A DNA stretch of 64,000 nt from Trogon surrucura (GCA_020746105.1 CM036618.1:119089161-119153160); one strand, 5' to 3'; shown: positions 48,301-61,340, numbered from the stretch's first letter. Program-made: numbers and translations. Notes: generated from the letters alone by a model not told the origin.

Positions 48301-49436
48301 AGGAGTTGGGGAATTACATCTGACTGACCTCTCTTTTTATCTGCTTAAAAGACAAAGTGCAGGTCTCCACGGCGAGCGCTAACTCCTGGGGAACGCAGCA
48401 TAAAAATGCATCACGGCAACAGAGCCTCAATACCCACCAAGGAGGGAGACCTTGAAAGGAATGCAAGCAAGTCAAAACCACCAGGATTAGAAAGGTTTTC
48501 ACGTCAGCCAGCCCACAAGCAGGTTCATAAGCATTCCTGCTCACAAACCGACCACTCTCCTACACTTGCCAGACAAGCCGGGGAAGGGGGAGGAGGGGAG
48601 CGACAGGGGCGTTGCTCTTTTTTTATTTAGTTAGTTTTGCATTAACCTTAACCTCGTGCTAGTTTAGCCAGAATAAGATCGTTATTGTCAACAGTTAGAA
48701 TGGACAGGGCCAAATCCTACTCTCCATTGACTGATTAAATCCTCCGAGGACTTTTGTTCATACAGATGAAACAGCTTCTAAATATTATTGAAAACAGGTT
48801 GCGTTTAAAAAAAAAAAAAAAGGGGGGGGAATTAAAATCTGGCAGGAAAAACACTAGGAAAGGTTAGGCTACAGCAGGAAATGCACAGGTCTCCTCCATT
48901 TATAAACTCACAGGGTCAGAAGCTGGGCAAGAGGATTAGTATAACCAAATTTACTCTCATGGGAAGTTTCCAATACACCTAAATTTATTCTGCTTGTTAC
49001 CATCACCTTATCTGTCTCTTCTCCCACCAGTACTGCACAATATACGAGTAAAGGATAAAACAAACCAATTAAAAACCACAAAAAGCACATTAGAAAAGGA
49101 ATTAAGTGAACTTCTAATTCACACCCACTTCTCCAAGTCAAAACCCACTGTTTATTGCAATATGCAGGTATGCTCCCTGAAAACGAGGTATCTGAAGTAA
49201 TACAAAGTCAATCCAGGATTTTCAAAGTTCAGCATTTAGAAATGAGAGAAGGGAGGGAAGAGAAAAAAGTCCATCATCAGGGTGATTTGGATTCCTTCAG
49301 TCACTCTGTGAGCCTCTCCTGAGTGCAACAAAAGGAATTTATTAACAGAACTCCAGTCTTCACGAGTGCTAGAGAGCTGGACAAGAACACTCTAAGAAAG
49401 GGTTTTTTCCCCCCTCCCACACTGGAGCTGTGAGGT
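45316..49436. other. Unique non-coding sequence
   Basis: A/T-rich runs lie at 46265-46300 and 48808-48829. Two long overlapping open frames at 47115-47595 (about 141 codons each, in different frames) are unrecognised and probably reflect CpG-rich composition. No mobile-element ends or RNA genes were found. Confidence 0.45.
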
Positions 49437-49924
49437 ACCGGTAGCTAGAAAGGTGTTGTTAACACGCCAAGGAGTGCTCGCACGGCATCGAGCCTGTCTC
49501 TCCCACATTCTCCCCTCTACAATTGGGTGAGGGTGGGTGAGATCTTGGGAGGTGACGTAGCCAGGCCAGCTGACCCACACTGACCAAAGCGATATTCCAC
49601 ACCACACGACGTCTGGTCAGCAGTAAGAGAAAGGAAGAAGTGGAAGGGCATTCGTTGTTACAACGTCTGTCTTCCAGAGCAATCGCTGCATGTACTGAAG
49701 TCCTTCTTCCCAGAAGCGGGTGGACATTGCCTGGTGATGGGAGCGAAGAATAAATCTTCTGTTTTCCTTTGCTTTCCTTGGGTTTTGCTTTATTAAGCCA
49801 CCTTTATCATGACCCACGAGTTTTTTCTACCTTATTTTCTCCCCTTGTCCCACCCTGTTGAGGAGGAGAGTGACAGAGGAGCTTGATGGGCACCTGGCAC
49901 CCAACCGAGGTCGACCCACCACAA
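49437..49924 (+). mobile_element. Partial LTR of an avian ERVL-type endogenous retrovirus (fossil)
   Basis: The sequence follows the order of a well-known avian ERVL-type LTR. It has a TAGCTAG-containing start, the U3 part with GACCAAAGCGATATTCCACA, an AATAAA near 49749, GACCCACGAGTTTTTTCTAC and a terminal ACCCACCACA. No gag, pol or env-like sequence adjoins it, so it is probably a solo LTR. It is incomplete at its start and well diverged, suggesting an insertion that is not recent. It has no coding capacity. The family call is from memory of the consensus pattern. Confidence 0.7.
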
Positions 49925-51379
49925 CGATGGTAAGTCAAAACAAGTGAAATACCACTTAAAGGCAGAGGAAGGTAGCTGAGCTGGAATTCTGTGCAAACCT
50001 TGCATCATTTTTCTGTTCCTTTAAGCCAGGGCACAAGGTTTCCAGGAGGGCTGTAAATCCCAGATCCCAAGGAATTCAAAAAGGATATAAATTGTGACCT
50101 GTTTATGAGACATTTACCTCCACTTGGTGCGGCTGTTTAGACTCAGCAGCACAACCTGCTTTGACCTCATCGTACGTAGGAATTGGCCCGATTAAAGGCT
50201 GATCAAACGCTCTCTCTCACACCACGATCAATAGGCGCAATCCTGCAGCCGTCAGTACTGCGCAGTTACGTGGCACCGGAGCGACTGTCCCTCCTGAGAG
50301 CTTTTGTAGCCTTATTACACCGAGAACAGGTGGAACCTGGAGGCTAATCCTGTAAAGCTGTTACTCCTCACCCAAAAGAAATTAAGGATTTGGCCTGGGC
50401 TTTTCAAACCATGTTATTCAGAACAACAGAAGGAGAAAGGAGCAGGGAAGAAGGGATCAGGAAGAAAAGCAATGCCTAAGTGCACCTGGGAGATGTTTTA
50501 AAGACAGTAATGGGATAGGTCTTGGGTAAGAGTGGGATCTGCCCTCCGGATGCCACCTACAAACAGGCTGAAGCACATTGATGAAACTGTTCAGCTGCAG
50601 CGATTCCTGTCAATACGATGAGCACTGGGTGGAAAGAACAGTGTATCCAAATGCCCTACTTTAAAGCCTCTGTGCAAGGAAGAGAAAACAAAATATTTTT
50701 AAACAACAGAACCAGACAATAAGCTCTACGCAGTCTCCCTCCTTCCTTCAAAAATAATCGCATCTTGTTCTTCCACTTCCAGCGCTGCACACTCAGCTCA
50801 GTCCAACTTTCAGGAGAAGACCTGAATGGAGGAAGCTGGTCTTAGCCGACCGCGAGGGTTTCGCCGCCTTATTCTCTGCCTGGGCCCAGGACAGTTCATG
50901 GGCCACCTCTGCCTTCAGCTGCTTTTCATTTGTCACTGTGCTGGCCACCGAGATGCAGTCTTCGCCTTGTAGAAAAGGGACTTTTCCCAAAAACGAAATG
51001 AAAAAAAAAAAAATGATGAGAGGAAGATGACAATAGAGAAGAGTCTCGCCGAGAGGGAGCTTTTTTCTACAGCACCTCCTGCTGTGGAAATGCTGCTTAA
51101 GTGGCAAAATGTCATTCTTCTCCCCCTACATGCATTCAAGGGCTGATCCTGCTTCCCTTCTGAAGCTGATGCCAAACTTGCCGTTGCACCACTGGGCCCT
51201 GAATGATGGATGTATCGTGGTGCTGATGGATGCAAATCACCATCCTGGAAACGAGTGGAAGAAATTGGTTCTGATTTAGCCTGTTCAGCATTAGTGGGAG
51301 TCGTAAAGCATCAGGAGAGCGCTCCTGTACACAGTGTGGGGGATTTAAAGTTCTTGCTAGAGAAAATGTGCTCAGGTAG
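49925..51379. other. Unique non-coding sequence, nothing recognised
   Basis: Only short overlapping frames and an A-run at 51000-51013 are seen. No repeat ends or splice-flanked exons are convincing. Confidence 0.5.
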
Positions 51380-51780
51380 AGCCATTTAGCAGTAGTCAGT
51401 AGCATTAATTACCTGTGTAAGACACAATATGGCATCAATGCAGCCTTTGGATTCTGTACCCCTCATTAACTGTTTCCCCATTAACCTTGACTGGAATCAC
51501 TTTCTAAGTCTAAGTAGTAAGATTTTTCTTTCTATTTGCGAGCATCCCCATTTCATCCTTGAAGCTTCTCAAATTCTTATTCATTGTAAATGATCCTGCT
51601 TGTAATAAAGTGCTAGTGGAAGTATTTACTGTTTGCGGCTTAATTTTGTCCTCATGGAAGTCGACGGATGCCAGCTCCGACGGTAGTTAATATACCTTTG
51701 AGCACATGCTGTGACCTTTCTCCAACTCATGCCTGACTTCATTCTCAGATCTCATTAAACAGGAGAAATTATCCTCTGAA
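51380..51780. promoter_or_regulatory. Candidate conserved non-coding element
   Basis: This is AT-rich but non-repetitive sequence with AGCATTAATTACCTGTG, CCTCATTAACTG, CCCCATTAACC, TTGTAATAAAGTGC and GGTAGTTAATATACC. The run of TTAAT/ATTAA cores and the lack of repeat signatures suggest a regulatory element. A small part near 51650-51690 might be old repeat instead. Function is inferred. Confidence 0.25.
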
Positions 51781-52715
51781 AGAGCAAAACCAGAAATGTG
51801 CAGATTTGCCACAGAGCTATGGAGGACAGCTTGATTTAAAATGCGCCGTGGTAAAGAGGAGGGAAGGCGGTGGGGGGGAAAGCAAGATCCTTCCCATACT
51901 CACACTGACAATCATATAAAAACAAAGCTGCATTAGAAAGAAGCAGCTTAGAGAGCCGCTGTGTTCGAGTCCTTTTAGTCTTGTTTCTTGGACAGCTTTG
52001 GTATTTGCTCTTGCTAACGCAAGCGATCTGAATGGAGGAGCTTGGCCGCCAGGAGCGTTCTACTTGCGCTCTGGCTCAAACACTGTTCTTTTTGGAGATG
52101 TTCAGCACCGGAGGGCCTAAGTTCACATGTGGGCACAATACACTGCTCGCACAGCTCCCCTCTCCTCCTATTGCAGAGCTTTATTCTCTATTGTCTACCA
52201 TGGAAGCAAACATCCAAGCAATCCTGTTTGTCTAAAAGCCAGCCAGGCAGCTCTCCAACATCTTCTCCTTTCAGTGAGCACACAGTGGTAGCAAGACACT
52301 ATTTATGCATTGTCTCCCTAAAGCCTTCTAAACCAAAATTATGGCTTAGCTGTTGAAAGTCGAGTGTGCCTTGGCCGAGAGACAACTACGGGCATTCCAA
52401 GCACAAGGGAGGAAGGAAAAAAACCCACAAAACAAACAAACAAAACACCACCACAAAAAACCCACCCCAAAACGAAAAAAAACCTCAAACTGTTCCACAA
52501 TATACCCACCAGAGAGAGCCCACAGGAGGGCAGCGAGAGCTATCAGACATCCAGAAGACATGGTCTTGGGCTGGGGGAGAGCGGATCGTGGTGGGGGGGG
52601 GACATTAAAAGTCTTAGAATGCAGAGTCCACGGGAGATGGTGGCGAGAGGCAGTGACTGCCCTGAAATATGCCAAAGCCTGCTGCAAAGATGAAAATAAA
52701 CTTTTTTTCTCTCTC
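51781..52715. other. Unique sequence with an A/C-rich tract and a G-rich patch
   Basis: An A/C-rich low-complexity tract spans 52417-52490. G-runs of 3, 5 and 9 occur at 52568-52601, with weak quadruplex potential because one loop is long. Open frames across the A/C tract are composition effects. Confidence 0.5.
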
Positions 52716-52814
52716 CTCTGAGGATAGTCTAGGCATTCCTGCTCTGGCAGGGGGATTGGACTTGATGATCTTTCGAGGTCCCTTCCAATCCCTAACATTC
52801 TATGATTCTATGAT
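52716..52814 (+). mobile_element. CR1 LINE 3' tail, about 100 bp
   Basis: CTGCTCTGGCAGGGGGATTG, GATGATCTTTCGAGGTCCCT and TCCAATCCCTAAC are followed by ATTCTATGATTCTATGAT. It is a severely 5'-truncated copy, non-coding, and closest to the tail of the copy at 30288-30782. Confidence 0.93.
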
Positions 52815-55070
52815 AAGGCAAGAAACCAAGGGGTTAAGTTACAGCAAGGAAGATCTGGGCTTGTCCTTAGGAAAGGCTTTCTAGCAGTAAGAAGAGTTCT
52901 GCTTTGGTAAAATTGCCTGAGGAAGGGTGTCAAATGTCTGTTACGGGAGGTTTTTTAGAACAGGTTTGCCTCATATCTGTCAAGGAGGGTTAGATCTTCT
53001 TGATCCTGCCTTGGGGAAAGAGACAAGGCTAAATAACTTATTGTCCTTTCTAGCCCCATTTGCTAGGGTTCAATGACACACCATGGTGTACTAATACCAG
53101 CAAGCTAGGTAGAATTAAAAATAAAACCAAAAAGTTTAAGCGTCTGCATGGGCAGCCTTGTAAATTCTTTTACAGGTAGAGAAATTCAGCAGTGTGGAAG
53201 TGAGAAACATATTCCAAAGATCCTGACCTGGAAATGCAGATAAGCCTTGATCACGCAGAAGGTGGGATGCAAGCTGGTTGCTCAGGTGTGAGCGGTGCTG
53301 GGTGTCCGTACCCCTCTCCCCAATTTCAGATTTCAGGCCCCGGCAAGTCTGCAGTAAAGCTACCAAAAAAATGGTGCTGCCTTTGGGAGATCTTCACAAA
53401 GAGAAGTGGATTTGTCACTACCTGGAAGTTCAACCACAAAAGGCGTAAGAACAAAAAAGCTGGAGAGCCCAAACCTACCTGACAGCACTTAGCGATGTGT
53501 GGAAAGAAAAATCCCAGCGACTCCCACCAAAGTCAGCACAAGTTCTTTAGACTACAACGGTGTGACCACATGCAGGCTAACGGTGTTAGATGTACCCACC
53601 GTAAGAGTGAGTCAGTGTTCCTGCCCGTTTGCTGAGTAAGAGGGTTTTGGTGGTGGTGGTTTTATTTTTATTTCTTTTAATCGCCTTCAGCTTCCTGCCA
53701 AATAAAAGTGGAAAGCTTTGAAGTATTTGCAAACCGCCAGTACAGGTACGTACACGGCTCTGAACACTTCAGTTACCTACGTTTGAAACTCGTGGTTTTC
53801 CGAATCGTGCCAAGGGAATTATTTGGTAATTCTAGCTGGCTCAGAAATAACAGAGTCTTGTATTTTTAAACACAGATGGGAAATTTCATACTGTGCCCTT
53901 TAGATATCATTAGTTTTCACCTTTCCTTTTAAAGTGGCCTACTTGAAGGTGTGGTGGTTTTCTCCTTTATGATTCCACCTATTTCAAATGCTCTTAGATT
54001 TCTTGCCTCTTCACAAGATACCTAAAAAATACATATATTCTCCCACATTCCCTCTGAAATATGGTACTCATGGTCAGCCCTGGAGAACAGAAAGAGCTTC
54101 TGAGTATAAACAACTAAATAAAGGCTGTAATGTCTGTCATGTTTTTGTCACACATAAAGGACCACGTATATCTTAATTTCCAGATCACCTGCACTTGATG
54201 AACTTGTTCTTCTATAACATTGGGACTTCGTAGATGGAGAGTCTGGGCTGTCATCATTTTTAGTCAAGACACGACTGCAGTTCCAAGTAGGTAACTACTG
54301 CATTGTTAGGATATTGAGTGTAGTCTCGTGTCCTCTCTATTGCTGATAAGCAGAACAGAAAAGAACATCAACAAAACATGCTCAAATTCTAATGCGCACG
54401 GGGAACGGAGGGGGAAGGAGAGGAAAGAGGATTTGAAAAAAACTAAAAAAAAGATCAGTGGCAGAAATTGTATGCAAGAAGTGACCTCTGTGTCAAGCCA
54501 TCTCACAAAAGAGGCAGAAAGGTGTCTACTCGGCCACATTTCGGTGAAGCAATAGCTACATCCAGTGGTCGTTGGAGCTAATTGTCACAGGGTCCTTGCT
54601 AAAACCCACAGAGACCAGAGGTTTTGGGGGAGAGGGCAAAGGTGGGGAGTATTTTGGTTTTGAACGCAACAGCCGCTGTTTCTATTCTCAGGCCTGTCCT
54701 CTCCCCACACAGTCGTGGTTTAAGTACAGAAGACAGGCCTCACTCCTATGAAGTGTCGTAATCATGTATTCTGTTTCTAATCACTCTTTCACAGGAAAAT
54801 CAATTCTGATTGTAACAGCCTTTCAGCGGGCCTGGAGATAAATTATTTGCCGGTGTTACACACAGCGGTTTCGGTTGCTGCTTATTGACAGGTTACTGTT
54901 CTGCAGGGGAGTTTGCCACATTCGTTTAGCTCTGCTACCGAAATACCTCCCGAAAGCAGTATTTCCAGTGCTCGTGCTACCTAAAAGAAAACAAGAGGAA
55001 GGGCTACTTGCAGCACGGCAAGGACACCCTGAGCAGAGACCACCAGGTCAGAGCAGGAGTTGCTTCTACT
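52815..55070. other. Unique non-coding sequence, nothing recognised
   Basis: There are only short unrecognised frames and a small GGTGGTGGT run at 53649-53659. No exon or RNA gene is supported. Confidence 0.5.
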
Positions 55071-55163
55071 GGGCGCTCTACTGTAGGTGGTCCTGCTCTG
55101 GCAGGGGGGTTGGACTAGATGATCTTTGAGGTCCCTTCCAACCTCTAACATTCTGTGATTCTG
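55071..55163 (+). mobile_element. CR1 LINE 3' tail, about 93 bp
   Basis: GCGCTCTACTGTAGGTGGTC, GGGGGGTTGGACTAGATGAT and CCCTTCCAACCTCTAAC are followed by ATTCTGTGATTCTG. It is severely 5'-truncated and non-coding. Its tail groups with the copy at 16857-17399. Confidence 0.93.
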
Positions 55164-58100
55164 CACAGCCACGAGCTGGGCACACAAAAGGAAAGGGCAA
55201 GTGCCTCGGGCAGCCTTGTCTGTGCAGCAGCAAAGAAACAGGACTCGGCTACGCGACAGACAACGGAGCGAGAGGCACTGTCTTGCTCTGCCCATTCACC
55301 ATCTCCCCAAGATGCCACTTTACCACCCAACCACAAGGCCAAGGGGCTGTTCCTGGGTTGGGCACAGCAGAGCTGCCCTGCAGCGTCCCACCAGAACGAC
55401 CGAGCGGCCGCTGGTTACGTCCTCCCATTTATCCCACAGCTGCTTTTGTGTATCGAGCTCACCAAGCCGAGGGAGGTATGTGAAGTCACTATTTCACGGT
55501 ACTTCCCAGCATGAAACACAGAGACGTGTGCAGCGCCCATCAGAAAAGCACAATGTGGATGTTTCAGGAGTAGGTACTTGTGCTTAACAATTCACATGGC
55601 TAGGGCAGCCCACTGTGCACAGGGATTGTCCTGCCTGGGAGTTCCCTTATGGGGAAGTCCTACAGGATCTCACTGAAAAGAAGGTTCTTTCCACAGCACT
55701 AGTTCATCATAATCATTCTTCCTACAGAATTCTGCAGACGAGTTAAAGAGTAAGAGAATATCTTCCCTCTAATCATTACACTACTCTAATTTCAATTAAT
55801 ACAAGTTTAAGCTGCATGAAGGTTTCATCCTCCTTGTACACTGTGAAACACTTTCGTAAGGAAGGGAGTAAGTCTCGTGGCTGCGCACGAAGCACCGTCC
55901 GCCATCCTTCCAGGGCACAAAGAAGATGGAAAAGCTGTATCTGGTCACATTTCTTGCACACAGCTTTTCCTCCCACGTGCACCAGGAAAGGCAAACAGGC
56001 CTCAAGGCTGCCAGGCAGTTGATGAGCTCTGAGCAGCAACAACAGCAGAGCTTTCTACAGTTTTGCTGCAACGCTGTGAAGTCCAGGGATGAGAGAAGGA
56101 TGGAGAGAAGGTGCCGTAGGAGAGAGGACTTTAAGCAACAGCTGTTTGAGTACACACTGTTAGGCAAATTCTGCTACAGCATCAGCTGGTGAGGTGTAGG
56201 TGTCCAAATGCAAGTGGAGGAGAGAATGCTCAGGTTTTGGAGGCAAACTGCGCTCCTTTAGTCCTTTGCATACGGAGGAGTGGGTTTTGTTAGGCCTGTA
56301 CCCAAGGAGAGCACATCACATTCAGTGTCTGGGGAATGGCTGCAGGCAGAAACAAGGGCACACGAGGACAGAGCAGGCAAAAAAATACCAACCTAACTCC
56401 AGCTTTGTAGCCCAAGACAGCATCACTGCTTCTTCCCGACTTCTCTCGTGGGAGCTTGGGCATTTAATGTAACTCACTGCATTAACAAGAAATCACTGGA
56501 AAATTCTTAGGACCTAAGTACAGATTCTTAAAATGGATCAGAAATATCCGTGGCTATTTCTGCTCAGTTGTTCCACAGAAGATCCCTTCTGTAACATTAA
56601 GTAGAAAAACCTCCCTGTTACGCAGAACTGTTACCTCACCTCGGCTAAAGCAGCAGCTGCACGTGATTTCCCAGTAACCAAACACGCAGGTGGAGCACAC
56701 CGAAAACATTTTGCCAAAGGGTGCTGCCTCCACATGCCCTTCCCTCATTCCAATCCCTGGCATTCCTTCACATGCATCCTGCTCCAAAGAGGAAAAAAAA
56801 AAACCTAAGAAAAGAAAAATCCAGGGTAAAGCAGCAGGAGACAGAAATGTGTGTACAAATCCAAACAGCACAGGCACAGAGGAAAAACACGGAGCCACCT
56901 GAGGGTGAAAAGCAAGCCAGGCCCCCGGAGCCAGCTTTCACGCTCATACCTGATCACCAGAGCACGAGAATCAGCATTTACGCACAGGCTCCGAATTTCA
57001 CAGCCGCACTCCCCCTTCCGCCAACACAAACCGCGCTACGGGAGGCGCACAAAGCTTCATCTTTCTTTCTCCATCCTCTTCCCCCAAGGGAGGGGAACAA
57101 CACAGTCCCCATCTACCAGTTGCTGTTATTATTTCTTTGTGTGCTTGGTTGATTCGCCCACTTGGGGACAGTCACAAGCCCGAAGAACAAAGCAAAGATG
57201 GCACTCTCTTCCGAGACTCTGTGTGTTTCTGTGTCTGCCTGCCCGGTGCTGTTAGGAATTGAAAAGGCTTCAAAAGTTTCAAAATACCCACGATACCATC
57301 AAGCCAAAACATTTAAGGAATCTAAATAAACCTCTAAGGTTCCCGAAATCAGCTTTGTAGTCGTGCCAGCCACGGGCTGCCAGCAAAGCCAGTCTTCATC
57401 AAAATCAGAAGAGCTGGAATCAACATTTGCTGGGGGTGGGGGTGGAATTAAACCCAGTGTTAACTGTTGATGTATCTGCCTTCAGTAACTAATGCCAAAA
57501 GCACGCAGCTGAGTAGTTCGAGGAAAACGGAGAAGTTGTTGCTTTGCCTGTTACAGAGTCCTCAAAACCACAACACAAAGAAATTTTTTCAACGAGCAAA
57601 CATATTTCACAGTATCTGGAAAATATAAGAGCTGGAGAGCCAAGGCGTCGTTAACTGGAGAGAGATGGTACAACTTGAGAATCTGCCTCAAAGTCACCTT
57701 TGCAGGGCAGCTGGGGATGAGGAACAGAAATCAATCTTGAGGCTGTAACTGTATTTCGACTCCTCAAATGAACCCCCTTTTTTTTCTTCAAAAAAAAAAA
57801 AAAAAGAGAATATTGCTCTAGAAGACATTAGCTGCTGGCACAGTACTGTCACCCTTGTACGTAGCAAGCAGTAGAGGCTACTAAAGTTGGGCTACAGTCA
57901 AATAAAGTCGACAACACGCACAAAAGTGGCTATGACACCCTAAACCACTCATGTCTGTACTGCTCTAACCCTTCCTGAGAGAAGAAAAATGCCCTGATGT
58001 TAGCTCTAATTGGATACACTTATTGGATAAAATAAGCAGGCTATGGTTAATTTGGTTTTTTTAATACTTGGTTTAGTCAGACATGAGGCTACAAAAAAAT

Positions 58101-58886
58101 GCAGAACTTCAAAAAGGCTGAAGGGTTCCACGTTTTATGTGGCATCAGACAGACTACAAGGTCACTCAGCTGTCAAGATTTTGCCATCCCTGATGGCAAG
58201 ATACCGGCAAAGTGAGACATTTCAGCAGGTAGAAACTTCCCTGGAGAGGACTGGGGGAAAGGGAAAATAAAGTCTGGATCAGTAGGGTTGCCAGCTAAAC
58301 AGGATTCTTACCAGGAAGGAAGTTTTCAATACTTGGCGTTCTTCCTCCTGAAGCTTTAAATCACCAAAATGAGGCAGTTGCATGACAACTTCACCCGTCA
58401 CTTTAGAAGCTCCTTCCAGCTGCCAACACCACAGGGACAAGGCTCAACACCAAAACAAATGTCTTCTGAAAGCACAACCCAATATTCAAAAATCACCACG
58501 AACTACCTGCAGGCCAACTCTGAGTTTTGATTGCATCAAACTCAGTAATTACCAACCACATTTGACTCAGCAATACTGCAGTTTTAGTATTTTCAGTTAA
58601 AAACAAAAAATCCAGTATCGTACCTGGGAGCGGTTTTGAACCAACTCATTATTAGTTTGGTTTTCTCTCATGGAGATGCCGGACTTCCAGCACTAAAATG
58701 CAATATTAATTTAAAAACCAAAATCATCCTTGATAATCGCATCACAGCAAAAAGACAGACGTCAAACATTGTTTCCCATGTAGAGCACATTTTATTCCCC
58801 CAATTAACTGAGCTCCAAAGGTGGGAGTGATTTTCCAGGTTTTTTGCTTGAGTGTTTTGTTTGTTGGTTTTTTTCTATTTTGACAG
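55164..58886. other. Unique non-coding sequence
   Basis: Overlapping frames at 55155-55587 and 56721-57255 occupy several frames at once and are unrecognised. A-runs lie at 56791-56802 and 57791-57805. No repeat ends were seen. Confidence 0.48.
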
Positions 58887-59021
58887 ATCCAGAGGAGCTC
58901 TCTGGTTTCTTACCAGGGCTTAATCACTCAGCTCAGAACTGCACGACCTACAGACACCTTCCTCTCACACCTCCCCTTGCAGCAGCACAACACAGGAAGG
59001 ATGAGCCTCATGACAAGGCAG
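58887..59021 (+). other. Exon-like segment, 135 bp, open in one frame
   Basis: GGTTTTTTTCTATTTTGACAG is a strong acceptor ending at 58886. 135 bases later AAGGCAG|GTCACT gives a weak donor. The length is a multiple of three and one frame is open (PEELSGFLPGLNHSAQNC). The peptide is unrecognised and the donor is poor, so chance is likely. Confidence 0.15.
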
Positions 59022-61244
59022 GTCACTGCTTCAACCACCTTCTTCTCCCCGCCCAGTCTTAACAGGATCCTTTTTTTTCCTGAGCAATAGCTTTCAAGCT
59101 GAACAACTACCAAGCATTGCAGAAATGTGGCTGCAAAGGAGAAAAGGCTGGGGCACTCAAGTTTTGGAAGGTCTGATCCTTATTCAGCGGATGAAACCAA
59201 GACCTTCAGAAAATGCAGCAACAACAGGACAAAGTAACTTCCAAATGAGGCAATTTGGCACTAAGAACAGACGTCTCTTTCCGTAACGTTAAGGTCAGTC
59301 ACATTCTCTCATCGTATTGGAGTTAAGTAGTTCGTTCAGATTCAAGTTTCTGATGATCTTGGAGTATTTAAACTGCAGAATGAAGGTTACAGCACGCAGC
59401 CGTGTCAGGATAAGAAAACACAGCGTTTCTTTCTTCTCTTGCCACTGCAGTGGCCAAGAATTCTCTTTGTCAGTGTGGACTCTGGCAAAAGGAACACAAA
59501 TATGCAAACGGTTTTCATCCCTAGAGTTTACCTCATTGACCTCTGTAGGTGTAAAGTGGATACGACCCCGCCTCTGCAAAAATCACACACACACACCACT
59601 CATAAATGAGAGTGGGCTGCCAGACCTTGGTGCAAAATCCCTCAACGGCTGAGCGAGCACATTCACGGCCACGTTAACAAATCTGTTGAAATCATCATTC
59701 CTCAGACTATGACACCTTATTCTTCGCCTTTTCCTGATTCCTTTTTACCCCTCCAGTTTTATCCCAGTCTGAATTATTCCACCGCGACAAGCCACTATCT
59801 TAGCCTAGAGCTGGACAACCCCTCTTTATTATTAAGCCACGTGTCCACCTGACTAAGCTCCTCATTTTGCTTTAACATCTTGTTTAACTTCAGTAACTGA
59901 ATAATATGACTTAAGTCACATTTCTGCTCAAGAAGGAATTAAAAAAAAAAAAAACACAACCACATATCACCACTTTTTTAGGAAAACAGAATTCATAAAT
60001 CTATGATAAACCTTGCCAGCAGCTTGAGGGGGAAGTTTACACAACCTAAAGTATCTGTCCAAATACACTCACAGCCATCAGCAGACAAGATAACAGAAGA
60101 GACAAGAGGGCAAACGACACGGTTGTTTTGAAGGGTGATGCTTCCGATTATCACTTTCTTAGCAAAATAAAGGGTAGATTTTAGACTTTACTTGAGGTTC
60201 CTTTTAAATACGTGTTTTATCACCTGTACTAATGGCTCTACATTCTTCTGCTTCTACTCTGCAGAAATTAAAGTTTTATCCCTGCCACACACCAAGCAAA
60301 TTCAGGCCTCGGAGGTAAAAGCCTGGCCACTGGCGGCAGCATAAGACAAGGGCAGAGACGCAAATCCTCTTTGGGCTTTTGTATCCTACCTTGGAACCGA
60401 GCTGTAGGTGTCCAGAGCTCACGTGCACGAGACACTGCTGCTCACACTAACGCTCTCAGAGGCTGGAACAAACATATTCTCGGTGAGTTTAGTACAAAAG
60501 ATGAGACATGCAACACGTTCACCATAGGTTTACGTGCACCCTGCACCCCAGAGCAGCTTGTTGTCTGTGTTCGCAAAGGCTTGTCCTACAGCTCTCTGTT
60601 CCAATCGGACACCAGCCTGCGCTGCCAGTCCTGGGCTTTGGATTCCCCACAGCTGGTCAGGCCTCTTGAGCCCAAACAAGGCTCATGCCCTGCCAGCCTG
60701 ACCTCCCTGGCACACACGCTCATTGTTTAGGATCCTTATTTTGAGATGCTGGATCTACAGCCTACCTATTACAAGGTAGAAACATGCTGTCAAATCTCCA
60801 CTCCTTCGGATGTGTGCTCCAGAGAGCAATATTCTCATCGGATGCCCTGGCCTAGGGTTTAACTCTTCAAGGGGTCTGCTGAAAAGAAATGTCTTTGCAA
60901 CACGCTTTGCTCAGAAGCAAAGCACTAGAGTCGTGAACCTGGGTAAGAAGTATCAGGTGCTGACCTGTCCCCTCCAGCATCCATAGTTCTTTCAGTCTTT
61001 TGGGTTACACACAGGGCACTCTGAGCACCTTCCAACACCCCACTTCATTTTCTGAGTCAGATTCAAGCCTCTGGCCAAGCAGTTGAGCCCATCTTCCCCA
61101 CCAGCCAGCCTCTTAAGCAAGATGTACGGTAGAGTTCACAGCCAAAATAACTACGGCAAAACACACTGGAGCCGCGAGACTGAAGTAGGCGGCAGAGATA
61201 CATACTAATTCATCACAGCCTGTCACACAAAATACTAAAAACCC
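59022..61244. other. Unique non-coding sequence with a short (CA)n
   Basis: A (CA)n tract of 13 bases lies at 59584-59596 and a 15-A run at 59940-59954. No exon, RNA gene or retroposon end is supported. Confidence 0.5.
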
Positions 61245-61340
61245 AGAGCTCCACGATGTGGCCTATATGCCCCCCTTGTGCATTTAACTCCCATTAAAGT
61301 TAATGGGAGCTGTGTGCCCATCGTATGGGGAGGATAAACT
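61245..61340. repeat. Ancient palindromic amniote repeat fragment
   Basis: CTCCCATTAA (61288-61297) and TTAATGGGAG (61300-61309) are exact reverse complements, followed by CTGTGTGCCCATCG. This resembles the old reptile and bird repeat pattern in which CTCCCATTGAAGTCAATGGG is followed by AGCTGTGTGCC. Outer boundaries are uncertain. Confidence 0.4.

Noticed and set aside
52568-52601. G-quadruplex
   Set aside because: The G-runs would need one loop of about 15 bases, so stability is doubtful.
52346-52798. 150-codon minus-strand open frame
   Set aside because: It runs antisense through the CR1 tail and an A/C-rich low-complexity tract, a composition effect.
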